64,000 bases of DNA from Marinibacterium sp050389775 (GCF_050389775.1 NZ_CP177144.1:3224001-3288000); one strand, 5' to 3'. Counted from the stretch's first letter, positions 1 through 8,790 are shown. Translations and numbers: made by a program. The notes: generated by a model from the sequence alone, not told the origin.

Positions 1-1
1 C

Positions 2-2116
2 ACCACCATGGTCAACGGCGCGGCCGTCCTGGGCTGGGGCGTGGGCGGCATCGAGGCCGAGGCCGCGATGCTGGGCCAGCCGATTTCCATGCTGATCCCC
101 GAGGTCGTGGGCTTCAAGCTGACCGGCGAGATGGTCGAAGGCACAACGGGCACCGACCTGGTGCTGAAGGTCGTCGAGATGCTGCGCGCCAAGGGCGTGG
201 TCGGCAAGTTCGTCGAATTCTACGGGCCGGGCCTCGACAACCTGCCGCTGGCGCAACGGGCGACGATTGCCAACATGGCACCGGAATACGGGGCCACCTG
301 CGGTTTCTTCCCGATCGACGATGAAACCCTGCGCTACCTGCGCGTGACCGGCCGCGACGAGGACCGCATCGCGCTGGTCGAGGCCTATGCCAAGGAAAAC
401 GGGTTCTGGCGGACGCCGGATTACGATCCGGTCTATACCGACACGCTGGAACTGGACATGGGCACCATCGTGCCGGCGATTTCCGGGCCGAAACGGCCGC
501 AGGATTACATCGCGCTGGACAGCGCCGGCACCGCTTTTGGCCAGTTCATCAAGGGCCTGCGCGAAGGCAAGGACGCCAGCGAAACGGCCGAGGTCCGCTG
601 GGAAGGCGAAGGCGGCGCGCCCGAGCCGCGCGACATTCCCGGCAACGAGGGGCTGCACAAATACGGCTGGGTGCATGGCGAGGACGGGCCCTACCAGCTG
701 CATGACGGGTCCATCGTGATCGCCTCGATCACGTCCTGCACCAACACGTCGAACCCCTATGTCATGATCGGCGCGGGGCTGGTGGCCAAGAAGGCCCACG
801 AGCTGGGCCTGACGCGCAAGCCCTGGGTCAAGACCTCGCTGGCGCCGGGCAGCCAGGTCGTGTCGGAATACCTTGAGGCCGCTGGCCTGCAGGAGCACCT
901 GGACGCCATCGGGTTCAACCTGGTGGGCTATGGCTGCACGACCTGCATCGGCAATTCCGGCCCGCTGGACGCGCCGATTTCAAAGGCGATCAACGATTAC
1001 GACCTGGTGGCCACCTCGGTCCTGTCGGGCAACCGCAACTTCGAAGGCCGGATCAGCCCCGACGTGCGGGCCAATTACCTGGCCTCGCCGCCGCTGGTCG
1101 TGGCCTATGCGCTGGTCGGCGACATGAATGTCGACATCACCCGCGAGCCGATCGGCCAGGACAAGGACGGCAACGACGTCTATCTCAAGGACATCTGGCC
1201 CAGCCAGGCCGAGATTTCCGAGCTGGTCGACAAGACCGTCACCCGCGAGGCGTTCCAGTCGAAATATGCCGACGTCTTCAAGGGTGACGAGAAATGGCGG
1301 GCGGTGGAAACCACCGATGCCCAGACCTATGATTGGCCGCCGGCCTCGACCTATGTCCAGAACCCGCCCTATTTCCAGGGCATGACCATGGACACCAAGA
1401 AGATCGAGAACATCGACGGCGCGCGCATCCTGGCCGTGCTGGGCGACATGATCACCACCGACCACATCTCGCCCGCCGGGTCCTTCAAGGAAACCACGCC
1501 CGCCGGCAAGTACCTGGTCGAACACCAGGTTCCACTGCGCGAGTTCAACTCCTACGGCTCGCGCCGGGGCAACCACGAGGTCATGATGCGCGGCACCTTT
1601 GCCAACATCCGCATCAAGAACGAGATGCTCGATGGCGTCGAGGGCGGCTATACCAAGGGCCCCGACGGCGACCAGACCTCGATCTACGATGCCTCGATGG
1701 AATGGCAGGACAAGGGCGTGCCGCTGGTCATCTTCGGGGGCGAGCAATACGGCGCCGGGTCGTCGCGCGACTGGGCGGCCAAGGGCACGGCCCTGCTGGG
1801 CGTCAAGGCGGTGATCGCCGAGAGCTTCGAGCGCATCCACCGGTCCAACCTGGTGGGCATGGGCGTGATCCCCTTCGAATTCACCGGCGGCGACACGCGC
1901 AAGACCCTGGGCCTGACCGGCGAAGAGACCGTGGCGATCCACGGGCTGGATGCCATCACCCCGCTGGCCGAGGTGCCCTGCACGATCACCTTTGCCGATG
2001 GCAGCGAAAAGACGATCACCCTGAAGTGCCGGATCGATACCGCCGTGGAAATCGAGTATATCGAAAACGGCGGGGTGCTGCATTACGTGCTGCGCAACCT
2101 GGCCCGCGCGGCCTGA
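2..2116 (+). CDS. acnA: Aconitate hydratase, 5'-truncated by window edge
   Basis: Catalyses citrate to isocitrate isomerisation in the TCA cycle, in the cytosol. About 704 C-terminal residues are visible and the reading frame is open to the left edge, so roughly the first 190 residues of a normal 890-930 residue AcnA/IRP-type aconitase lie outside. Counting from the first visible Met (position 8), the 4Fe-4S ligands are Cys244 (SCTNTSNP) and Cys310/Cys313 (GCTTCIGNSGPL). The C-terminal swivel domain carries YGSRRGNHEVMMRGTFAN and GAGSSRDWAAKGT. Fused single-chain architecture and high similarity to the AcnA class rather than AcnB are clear from these motifs. The gene is intact through its TGA stop at 2114-2116. 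Confidence 0.97.
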   Translation, partial: TTMVNGAAVLGWGVGGIEAEAAMLGQPISMLIPEVVGFKLTGEMVEGTTGTDLVLKVVEMLRAKGVVGKFVEFYGPGLDNLPLAQRATIANMAPEYGATCGFFPIDDETLRYLRVTGRDEDRIALVEAYAKENGFWRTPDYDPVYTDTLELDMGTIVPAISGPKRPQDYIALDSAGTAFGQFIKGLREGKDASETAEVRWEGEGGAPEPRDIPGNEGLHKYGWVHGEDGPYQLHDGSIVIASITSCTNTSNPYVMIGAGLVAKKAHELGLTRKPWVKTSLAPGSQVVSEYLEAAGLQEHLDAIGFNLVGYGCTTCIGNSGPLDAPISKAINDYDLVATSVLSGNRNFEGRISPDVRANYLASPPLVVAYALVGDMNVDITREPIGQDKDGNDVYLKDIWPSQAEISELVDKTVTREAFQSKYADVFKGDEKWRAVETTDAQTYDWPPASTYVQNPPYFQGMTMDTKKIENIDGARILAVLGDMITTDHISPAGSFKETTPAGKYLVEHQVPLREFNSYGSRRGNHEVMMRGTFANIRIKNEMLDGVEGGYTKGPDGDQTSIYDASMEWQDKGVPLVIFGGEQYGAGSSRDWAAKGTALLGVKAVIAESFERIHRSNLVGMGVIPFEFTGGDTRKTLGLTGEETVAIHGLDAITPLAEVPCTITFADGSEKTITLKCRIDTAVEIEYIENGGVLHYVLRNLARAA

Positions 2117-2202
2117 TCCAGGCCACAGCGGACCTTGACAGAACGGCCCCGGGCACCCACATGTTAGTTATGTGCCCAGGAGACCCGAGAGAGAGAAGGA
2201 GC

Positions 2203-2853
2203 CTAGGAATGTCCAGCCCTGACCCGATCCAAGTCTGATTGCAGCTTGCGCAACCGCCCTGCGAGGTGGTCGTCATGCTCATCCGGGCGCGCCAACTTCG
2301 GTTCGGCGCGCCTTTTCAATTCCAGGTCACTGTATCGCAGCTGCATCTTGGCCAGGATCTCGCGGCCCAGGGCCTCGCAATCCTCGCTGGTGCCATAGAT
2401 GTTGCGGATCGTCCCGACCCGCCCGGCCGGCGAGATCCGGCGGAAACTGTCCTGTTGCAGCCCGTCGATCTGGGCCTTGATCTTTTCCAGGTCGCCGTAG
2501 AACCGCACGACATCGCCGATCAGCCCGTCCTCGATCGCATGCAATTCGCTGATCCGCGAGCGGTAGACATCGGTGTGGCGGGCATCGGTGATATGCGGCA
2601 CGAAGTGCGGATCGCGGAACAGGTGTTCGAACCGGGCGATGGACGGCGCGGTATCGAGAAAGCGCTTCATGTCGGCGGCGTTGAAATCAATCTCGGCAAA
2701 GAGCGCACGCAGGAGCGACTTGCGGTCGTCCGACCGGCGCTTGCGGGCCTGCCAGATATCCCACCCGCGCGAGCCCAGCCACAACAGGATGGTGACAATC
2801 CCCAGCCGGGTGATCGTCACCAGATCCGCAATCACGTCTTCTTCGCCCATCAT
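2203..2853 (-). CDS. Hypothetical membrane-anchored protein
   Basis: I do not recognise a family. The protein has one hydrophobic segment near the N-terminus (around residues 8-30, LVTITRLGIVTILLWLG) followed by a charged cytosolic or periplasmic region rich in predicted helix and possible coiled coil (EDGLIGDVVRFYGDLEKIKAQIDGLQ). I chose the ATG at 2853 because GGGAGG lies about 9 nt before it; an upstream in-frame ATG at 2904 would add an unlikely proline/glycine-rich stretch. It converges on acnA with a short gap. No enzymatic motif is visible. Codon use looks native. A longer open frame on the opposite strand (2239-3630) spans this gene and the GST gene and looks like a shadow. Confidence 0.7.
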   Translation of the reverse strand: MMGEEDVIADLVTITRLGIVTILLWLGSRGWDIWQARKRRSDDRKSLLRALFAEIDFNAADMKRFLDTAPSIARFEHLFRDPHFVPHITDARHTDVYRSRISELHAIEDGLIGDVVRFYGDLEKIKAQIDGLQQDSFRRISPAGRVGTIRNIYGTSEDCEALGREILAKMQLRYSDLELKRRAEPKLARPDEHDDHLAGRLRKLQSDLDRVRAGHS

Positions 2854-2955
2854 GGCTGCGGGCCTCCCTGCCAGCGCCGGCCCGGGGCGCGGCCCCTTGG
2901 CCATAGCGCGTTTGCGCCCGCCGCAACACCCCGGGCCTGCGACGGGCCGCAGGGG

Positions 2956-3564
2956 TCAGGCGGCCAGCATCACCCGGTCCTGGGCATTGGCCCAGAGCTG
3001 GCTGGGATGCGCGGCGCAGCGCGCCAGCCAGTCGCGCAGGGCCGGGCGATCCGGCGCCCAGTCCGGCGCCCAGAGCCAGACCGAGGCCACCAGGATGTCA
3101 GCCGCCGAATACCGCTCGCCCAGCAGCCAGGGCCCCCGGGCCAGCGCGGTTTCGATCCGGTCGGCGATCTCGGCCTCGCCGCGCCACGTCGCCCGCACCA
3201 GCGGCTCGTTGCCATGGCCGCCGGCATTGGCCACGTACCAGGGTTCGACCACCCCCGCCGCCCAGCCGAGCCAGGTCAGATAGGCGCCCCGGTCGGGATG
3301 GCCGATGCCCCGCCCCAGCGGGCTGTCGAAATGATCGGTCAGGAACAGCATGATGGCATTGCTTTCGGTCATCACACCATGCCCGGTGTCGAGCGCGGGC
3401 ACCTTGGCCTCGGGGTGCGGGTTGCGCGGGTCGGTCCGCCCGCCGCCGTCCACCCGCAGGATGTCGACGGTGCACAGCCGCACCTTGTCGCGCATACCCA
3501 TGGCATGCAGCAGCACGTTGATCCGCGTGGCGCGGCTTTGCGGGGCGTAATACAGGGTCAGCAT
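2956..3564 (-). CDS. Glutathione S-transferase family protein
   Basis: A cytosolic GST-fold protein of 202 residues, the usual size. The N-terminal thioredoxin-like domain starts MLTLYYAPQSRATR, with Ser/Arg near residues 10-11 where the catalytic region of bacterial GSTs lies, followed by the cis-proline KVPAL and the TESNAI segment that normally contacts the gamma-glutamyl group of glutathione. The C-terminal helical domain contains WLLGERYSAADI, a typical GST signature. AAAGGA sits about 8 nt before the ATG at 3564. Substrate cannot be told from sequence. It stands alone, 100 bp from the preceding minus-strand gene and divergent from the TRIC gene. Confidence 0.9.
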   Translation of the reverse strand: MLTLYYAPQSRATRINVLLHAMGMRDKVRLCTVDILRVDGGGRTDPRNPHPEAKVPALDTGHGVMTESNAIMLFLTDHFDSPLGRGIGHPDRGAYLTWLGWAAGVVEPWYVANAGGHGNEPLVRATWRGEAEIADRIETALARGPWLLGERYSAADILVASVWLWAPDWAPDRPALRDWLARCAAHPSQLWANAQDRVMLAA

Positions 3565-3728
3565 GGGGTGTCCTTTCGATCCGGTCCGTCCGGTCTGTTC
3601 CGGTGCCCCCGCCTAGCAGACAGCTGCTGACAGGGTCCTGTCAGCATTCGCCCGGCGCTGGACAATCGCCCCCCGGCCCGCCGATAAGCAGGCCGTCCGA
3701 CCAGGCGCGCAAAAGGCAGGAACGGCCC

Positions 3729-4346
3729 ATGTGGTTCAGTGTTTTCGACATCATCGGCACGGTGGCCTTTGCCTATTCCGGCTTTGTCGCCGGGGCGCGG
3801 CGGCGGCTGGACCTGCTGGGCGTGGTCATCGTGGCCTACCTGACCGCCTCGGCCGGCGGCGCGCTCAGCCAGGTTCTGCTGGGCGAGGTGCCGCGCATCC
3901 TGACCGACGAACTGGCCGCCGGGCTGATCCTGGGCACGGTGATCGTCGGGCTGGTCCTGCACTGGACGGGCATCCGCCGGGTCGAGCGGCGCTGGACCTT
4001 CGTGGCCGCCGATGCCATCGGCCTGGCGGCCTTTGCGCTGACCGGGGCGTCGCTGGCGCTTGGGCACGGGCTGGGCATGTTCGGCACGACCCTGCTGGCC
4101 TTCCTGACGGCGGTGGGCGGCGGGCTGCTGCGCGACAGCCTGATCGGCGACGTGCCGGTCGTGCTGCGCTCGGGCTTTTACGGCATCATCGCCGTGCTCG
4201 TGGGCCTGGCCGTCTTTGCCTGCGACCGGCTGGCACTTGCACCCGACGTGGCGCCCGTGGTCATCTTTGCCGGGGCGGTGGTGCTGCGGCTGATCGCCCA
4301 TGCCCGCGACTGGTCCTTGCCGGTTCTCACCGGGCACGAGGATTGA
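3729..4346 (+). CDS. TRIC/UPF0126 (YicG-like) membrane protein
   Basis: A 205-residue integral membrane protein made of two tandem copies of the same three-helix unit: GTVAFAYSGFVAGARRR...GGALSQVLLGEVP in the first half and DAIGLAAFALTGASLAL...GGGLLRDSLIGDVP in the second. This internal duplication is diagnostic of the prokaryotic TRIC (trimeric intracellular cation channel, formerly UPF0126) family; some members have been annotated as glycine transporters. The ATG at 3729 is preceded by AGGCAGGA; the frame remains open upstream to 3603 but that part has no family character. The gene ends 19 nt before the start of a short-chain dehydrogenase and may be co-transcribed with it. Confidence 0.9.
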   Translation: MWFSVFDIIGTVAFAYSGFVAGARRRLDLLGVVIVAYLTASAGGALSQVLLGEVPRILTDELAAGLILGTVIVGLVLHWTGIRRVERRWTFVAADAIGLAAFALTGASLALGHGLGMFGTTLLAFLTAVGGGLLRDSLIGDVPVVLRSGFYGIIAVLVGLAVFACDRLALAPDVAPVVIFAGAVVLRLIAHARDWSLPVLTGHED

Positions 4347-4365
4347 ACAGCGAAAGGACACGCTC

Positions 4366-5058
4366 ATGCGCAGGGTAGCCCTGATCACCGGCGGCGCCAG
4401 GGGCATCGGCCGGGCCATCGTGGCCGACATGGCCCGCGATCACGACCTGGCCTTCACCTGGTCCTCGACCCGGCCGGAAGCCGATCCCGAGCTGCTCGCG
4501 ATCCGGGCCGATTTCCGCGAAGACGCCGCGGCCGGGCGGGTGATCGACGAGGTCATGACGCGTTTCGGCCGGCTGGATGTCATCGTCAACAATGCCGGCA
4601 TCGTGGCCCATACGCCCCGCGACAGCCACGACCGCGAGGCGCATCGGCAGATCTTTGACGTGAATTACCTGGCGCCCGTGGCGCTGCTGACCGCCGCCCT
4701 GCCCCACCTGCGCCCCGGCGCCGCGGTGGTGTCGATCTCGTCGGTCAATGCCGAGATGCCACCGCTCGATGCGGTGACCTACGGGGCGTCGAAGGCCGCG
4801 CTCAACCTGTGGACCCGGGGCATGGCCAAGGAGCTGGGGCCGCAGGGCATCCGGGTGAATGCCGTGGCGCCCGGGCCGATCGAGATCCCCGAGGCCCCGC
4901 GCCCGCCCGACCTGGTGCGCCAGTTCGTCGACATGACCGCCCTGGGCCGGCCCGGCCAGCCCGAGGACATCGCGGCAGCCGTGCGCTTCCTGGCCTCCGA
5001 TGCGGCGGCCTTCATCACCGGCGAGGTGCTGACGGTTTCGGGGGGATATCGGCTGTAG
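4366..5058 (+). CDS. SDR family oxidoreductase (FabG-like)
   Basis: A 230-residue classical short-chain dehydrogenase/reductase. The cofactor loop TGGARGIG is at residues 8-15, NNAG at about 78-81, the catalytic Ser in SISSVNAEM and the YxxxK pair in YGASKAA, then NAVAPGPIEIPEAPRP. It will reduce or oxidise an alcohol/ketone with NAD(P)(H); the substrate is not predictable. GAAAGGA precedes the ATG at 4366. The start codon falls just after the upstream TRIC gene, suggesting a two-gene unit. The C-terminus FITGEVLTVSGGYRL is complete. After the stop comes a 650-bp region without a convincing gene. Confidence 0.93.
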   Translation: MRRVALITGGARGIGRAIVADMARDHDLAFTWSSTRPEADPELLAIRADFREDAAAGRVIDEVMTRFGRLDVIVNNAGIVAHTPRDSHDREAHRQIFDVNYLAPVALLTAALPHLRPGAAVVSISSVNAEMPPLDAVTYGASKAALNLWTRGMAKELGPQGIRVNAVAPGPIEIPEAPRPPDLVRQFVDMTALGRPGQPEDIAAAVRFLASDAAAFITGEVLTVSGGYRL

Positions 5059-5260
5059 CCTGCGGCCAGTCTGGCGGCACGCTGGCCGACCGGACACCGC
5101 AGCAAGCGCGCCGGAGGCTTGAGCAGTTTGAAGGCTCATCGCCCGGCGCGGTTGCGCCAAACGGGGAACCCGAATACCCAGATCCAACCTGCAGACTCCC
5201 GTTATGGATGAAGGACCAGCAAGGGGCAGGATACACCGTGCAACGTGATCAGGGTTGGGG

Positions 5261-5751
5261 ACATCGATCGAGGGGGGCGTGCGACCCGCCGGCCATGTCG
5301 CCCCATGGGATTGCCGCAAGAGCCTTCGATCAACCTGCGCCGCTGTTCTGCGGCCGCCCGTCACGGCAAGCGATCCGCCGCCCCAGCACTCCGGCGACCA
5401 CCCCATAAAGCCATGCTATCCGTCCGTCGCGCGCTTCCGTGATCACCTCGTCAGGCGATCCTGTCCGTAGATCTCGCAATTCTGTGACCACACAATCAGG
5501 AAACCCCATCCAACGGCGTTGCACACCTGTGCTCAAGACGTCCGGGCAGCACTCCCACCGGCGTTCGTCCCTTGGTCAACAATTCGGTCAACCCATCCAC
5601 CGGCATTGCACCCCATGGTCGACAAGTCCGCGCATCCCATGAACCGGTCCTGCGCCCCGCGATACCACCGGCAGACCACTCGATCCGCCGCCCATACGCA
5701 TCCGGCGATCACCCCGCCAAAGCATCCTCGGTCAGCAATTCGACGGTTTCC
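5261..5751. repeat. Decayed 43-46 bp tandem repeat array
   Basis: Units begin at about 5261, 5307, 5351, 5396, 5441, 5486, 5531, 5574, 5617, 5661 and 5707. Aligned, most start GAYCAC or GGTC and share a middle CCRCCGGCRTTGC and an end such as CCCCAT or CCTGT; for example units 5486 and 5574 share CATCCAMCGGCRTTGCACMC, and units 5351 and 5661 share CGATCCGCCGCCC. No two are identical, so the array is old. Three spacings are exactly 45 bp (15 codons) while others are 43-46, so any reading frame is broken. The last unit covers the stop codon of the RTX-type gene. The rest of the 5059-5708 gap shows no gene I can support. Confidence 0.7.
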
Positions 5752-6512
5752 AGGTCGATCCCCTGCACGCCCTGAAGGGCCAGCACCTGTTCGCCGTTCA
5801 GCGACAGCTGGGTCTCGTCCAGGTCCTCGTCGTAGGCCGCGGTCATTTCCGGTTCGGCATCGTCGAAATCGGCGGGGTCATAGTACAACGCCAGCGTCTC
5901 GGTCTCGGTGTCGAAATCCTCGATCACCGCCGGATCCTCGTCGCCCACCACGACCAGCCCGAACTGGTCGGTGCCCTCGCCGCCGCTGGCCATGTCGCCC
6001 GAGGACATCACGATGATGTCGTCACCCTCGCCGCCCGACAGGATCTCGACGTCGCCCCGGGCGAAATCAGCCTCACCGTCCAGCCGGTCGGAGGACAGGA
6101 TGTCGTTGCCCGCGCCGCCGTCCAGCGTATCGGTGCCCGACCCGCCCAGCAGCACGTCATCGCCCGCCCCGCCGGTCAGGATGTCATCGCCCAGGTTGCC
6201 TTCGAGCGTATCGCTGCCCTCGCCGCCATCCAGCGTGTCGTTGCCATCGCCGCCATACAGCACGTCATCACCGGCCAGCCCCGACACCTGGTCGTCGCCC
6301 TCGGCGGCAAAGACCGTGTCGGCCCCGCTGCCCCCGGTGAACAGATCATTGCCCTCGGTCAGCGTCACCGTCTGGTCGTCGTCGACCTCGACCGTATCGC
6401 TGTCATCCTCGTCATCGTCGCCATCCCAGAACCCGAACGGATCCAGGATCAGACCCAGGGCCATGACGGACAGCAGGGCATTTCCCAATATCGCCAGTGA
6501 ATAGGAATCCAT
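5709..6512 (-). CDS. RTX/hemolysin-type calcium-binding repeat protein
   Basis: A 267-residue acidic protein. Residues about 5-27 (SLAILGNALLSVMALGLILDPFGFW) are hydrophobic and followed by an extremely acidic stretch (DGDDDEDDSDTVEVDDDQ). From about residue 54 to 180 there are RTX nonapeptide repeats of the GGxGxDxLx type (GGDGNDTLDGGEGSDTLEG, GGAGDDVLLGG, GGAGNDILSS), which fold into a calcium-filled beta-roll. The C-terminal part is acidic with no enzyme domain. RTX proteins normally leave through type I secretion and have no N-terminal signal; here the hydrophobic start suggests membrane anchoring or Sec export. GAAGGGAA precedes the ATG. The 3' end runs into a decayed tandem repeat. Confidence 0.85.
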   Translation of the reverse strand: MDSYSLAILGNALLSVMALGLILDPFGFWDGDDDEDDSDTVEVDDDQTVTLTEGNDLFTGGSGADTVFAAEGDDQVSGLAGDDVLYGGDGNDTLDGGEGSDTLEGNLGDDILTGGAGDDVLLGGSGTDTLDGGAGNDILSSDRLDGEADFARGDVEILSGGEGDDIIVMSSGDMASGGEGTDQFGLVVVGDEDPAVIEDFDTETETLALYYDPADFDDAEPEMTAAYDEDLDETQLSLNGEQVLALQGVQGIDLETVELLTEDALAG

Positions 6513-6666
6513 GACACATTCCCTTCGGCAGTGCAGGTTGGACCGAGCTTAAGACTGCCCCGGAAAGGGGGCAAGAATACGGCGCATTTAGAACAAAAGA
6601 GCCAACAATCCCCTAAGAACGGGCAGATTGATGCCGCCCACCCCATGAATTACCGACATTTTGTCG

Positions 6667-7206
6667 TCAATTGCCCCGGGCCTGGGCCAATGCCGGGCGC
6701 AGGCGCTCTTCGATCGCACGCTGGGTCAGCGGGCCGGCAAAGCGCAGGATGACCTGGCCGTTGCCATCGATCACATAGGTTTCAGGCACGCCATAGAGCC
6801 CCCAGTCGAGGCCCATCCGCCCGCTGCCATCGGCCCCGATGGCGGCATAGGGATCGCCCAGCTCGTCGAGGAACCCCAGGGCATTGCCCGGCTCGTCCTT
6901 GTAATTGACGCCCAGGATGGTCAGCCCCTCGGCCGACAGCGCTTCGAGGTTGGGATGTTCGACCCGGCAGGGCGCACACCAGCTGGCCCAGAAATTCACC
7001 AGCTTGACCTCGCCGTCGCGCAGATCGGCATCCGCGAAAACCGCCTTGTCCCCCAGGGCCGTGACCTGGACCGGCGGGGCACTCTGGCCTTCGCGCGCGG
7101 ATGGCAGGGCGTCGGGATCTTCGCGGAACATGCCCACGCCAAAGGTGATGACCAGCGCGGCAAAGATCGCCGGCGGGGCGATCATCAGGGGAGAGAGCCT
7201 AGCCAT
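6667..7206 (-). CDS. ccmG: Thiol:disulfide interchange protein CcmG/DsbE
   Basis: Periplasmic membrane-anchored thioredoxin-like reductant that keeps apocytochrome c haem-binding cysteines reduced for haem ligation. The 179-residue protein has one N-terminal anchor (residues about 8-27), then the thioredoxin fold with the redox pair Cys77-x-x-Cys80 in WASWCAPCR, the CcmG-type GVNYKDEP segment and the cis-Pro region GVPETYVID. Its start overlaps the end of ccmD by 8 nt, so it is the last gene of the ccmABCDG set and is translationally coupled to it. A short GC hairpin (TGCCCC/GGGGCA, about 6556-6572) downstream could be the transcript end, but the T-run is weak. Confidence 0.96.
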   Translation of the reverse strand: MARLSPLMIAPPAIFAALVITFGVGMFREDPDALPSAREGQSAPPVQVTALGDKAVFADADLRDGEVKLVNFWASWCAPCRVEHPNLEALSAEGLTILGVNYKDEPGNALGFLDELGDPYAAIGADGSGRMGLDWGLYGVPETYVIDGNGQVILRFAGPLTQRAIEERLRPALAQARGN

Positions 7207-7354
7207 TGCCGCGAATCCTTTCCTCGACCCGGGCCATTTCGGCCCGCACGCGCCGCCCGCGCCACAGGCTGACGGCCACCAGCGCCAGCAGGACCAGCAG
7301 CGAAACCGCGTAGGCCGACAGCACGGTGTCGGCGTATTTCCCCAGGTCAGGCAT
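7199..7354 (-). CDS. ccmD: Haem exporter protein CcmD
   Basis: A 51-residue small membrane protein. The sequence begins MPDLGKYADTVLSAYAVSLL, has a single transmembrane helix (about residues 12-30) and ends with a basic, charged tail (WRGRRVRAEMARVEERIRG), exactly the CcmD pattern. CcmD helps the CcmABC complex release holo-CcmE. The ATG at 7354 overlaps the TGA of ccmC (ATGA) and the TAG at 7199 overlaps the ATG of ccmG, so all three genes are translationally coupled. Its small size makes it easy to miss in automated calls. Confidence 0.92.
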   Translation of the reverse strand: MPDLGKYADTVLSAYAVSLLVLLALVAVSLWRGRRVRAEMARVEERIRGNG

Positions 7355-8088
7355 CACGCCGCCCCCGCCCGTTCACGCGCCAGCAGCGCGCGGATGCGCC
7401 GGGCGCGGATCTCGGTGCCGGTGCGATAGAGCACCAGCGCCACGAAGAGCAGCACGAAGCCCGCGATGGCCACGAGCAGCGGGAAATAGAAGACATCGGC
7501 CACGTTTTCCTCCTTGTCCAGCGACAGCGACGCGCCCTGGTGCAGGCCCTGGTTCCAGAAATTCACCGCGTAACGGCTGAGAATGGCAAAGACCGATCCG
7601 ACGATGCACAGCACCGAGGTCAGGTCGGCGGCGGTGTCCGGGTCTTCGATCGCGGCCCAAAGCGCGACATACCCCAGGTAGAACAGGAACAGGATCAGAA
7701 AGGACGTCAGCCGCGGATCCCAGGCCCACCAGGTGCCCCACATCGGCTGGCCCCAGATCGCGCCGGTCATCAGGGCGATCAGCGTCATGGCAATGCCCAC
7801 GGGCGCCGCGGCCCGCGCGGCCAGCGCGCTGACATGGTGGCGCCGGATCAGCCAGATCAGCGAGGCCACGAGCATCATCAGCCAGGCATTGATGGCCATC
7901 AGCGCCGAAGGCACGTGCAGGTAGATGATCTTGACGGTGGACCCTTGCCGGTAGTCGTCCGGCGTAAAGAAGAACCCCCAGACCAGGCCGACGACCAGAC
8001 ACAGGGCGGCCAGCCCCCAGAGATACGGCAGGACCGCCTCGGAGGTGCGCAGGAACTTCTTCGGATTGGCGTATTCCCAAAGCGACAT
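7354..8088 (-). CDS. ccmC: Haem exporter/handling protein CcmC
   Basis: An inner-membrane haem-handling protein that loads haem onto CcmE. The 244-residue protein has six predicted membrane helices and the tryptophan-rich periplasmic loop WGTWWAWDPRLT that binds haem with the two flanking histidines (YLHVP around residue 57 and NFWNQGLHQG around residue 180). Length and start match the family. It ends in an ATGA overlap with ccmD and follows ccmB after 45 bp. The haem-handling family also includes CcmF and ResC; size and gene order identify this one as CcmC. Confidence 0.97.
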   Translation of the reverse strand: MSLWEYANPKKFLRTSEAVLPYLWGLAALCLVVGLVWGFFFTPDDYRQGSTVKIIYLHVPSALMAINAWLMMLVASLIWLIRRHHVSALAARAAAPVGIAMTLIALMTGAIWGQPMWGTWWAWDPRLTSFLILFLFYLGYVALWAAIEDPDTAADLTSVLCIVGSVFAILSRYAVNFWNQGLHQGASLSLDKEENVADVFYFPLLVAIAGFVLLFVALVLYRTGTEIRARRIRALLARERAGAA

Positions 8089-8133
8089 GCGGTCTATCTA
8101 GCCTCGTGTTGGGTCCGGAACAATGATCAGCAC

Positions 8134-8790
8134 TCAGCGCAGATTGACGCGCAGGGCGGCGGCGGCGGCAAGGGGCAACAGCGCGAAACTGCCCGCCGTG
8201 ATCCCGCCCAGCATCATAAGCGGCGCCACCGGGTCCAGCCCCTGCGCCCCGCGCCGGGCCACCTCGGCGCCAAAGATCAGCGTGGGCACGTAGAGCGGCA
8301 GCACCAGCAGCGACAACAGCAGCCCGCCGCGCTTCAGCCCGACGGTCAGCGCCGCGCCAAAGGCCCCTATGGTGCTCAGCGCCGGGGTGCCGACGGCCAG
8401 CGAGGCAAGCAGCCAGGCATAGCCCGGCGCGGGCAGGTTCAGCAGCACGCCAAGCAGCGGAGCGGCCAGCACCAGCGGCAGGCCGGTCGTCAGCCAATGG
8501 GCCAGGGCCTTGACGGCCATCACCGCTTCGAGCGGCAGCGGGGCCGTGGCCAGCAGGTCCAGCGTGCCGTCCTCCCAGTCGAGCGCCAGCAGCCGGTCGA
8601 GGGACAACAGGCAGGCCAGCAACGCGCCCAGCCACAGCACGCCCGGGGCGATCGTGCCCAGCAAGGCCGCCTGCGGCCCCACGCTGAACGGCACCAGAAC
8701 GGTGATGATCAGGAAAAAGGCCAGCCCCAGGCCAAAGCCCCCGCCGGCACGAAAGGCCAGGCGGATGTCGCGGATCAGCAGGGCGATCAC
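8134..8790 (-). CDS. ccmB: Haem ABC exporter permease CcmB
   Basis: The membrane subunit of the CcmAB ABC transporter of cytochrome c biogenesis. The 218-residue protein has six predicted helices. Its start MIALLIRDIRLAFRAGGG and the DWEDGTLDLLATAPLPLEAV region are typical CcmB features. The ATG overlaps the stop of ccmA by 4 nt, so stoichiometric translation is likely. It lies between ccmA and ccmC in the standard order. Nothing unusual was seen. Confidence 0.95.
   Translation of the reverse strand: MIALLIRDIRLAFRAGGGFGLGLAFFLIITVLVPFSVGPQAALLGTIAPGVLWLGALLACLLSLDRLLALDWEDGTLDLLATAPLPLEAVMAVKALAHWLTTGLPLVLAAPLLGVLLNLPAPGYAWLLASLAVGTPALSTIGAFGAALTVGLKRGGLLLSLLVLPLYVPTLIFGAEVARRGAQGLDPVAPLMMLGGITAGSFALLPLAAAAALRVNLR

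Noticed and set aside
2239..3630. 463-codon plus-strand frame
   Set aside because: Covers the antisense of the small membrane protein and GST genes; GST motifs are clear on the minus strand.
5261..5751. CRISPR array
   Set aside because: Units are 43-46 bp and diverge along their whole length; there is no constant repeat with variable spacers and no cas gene.
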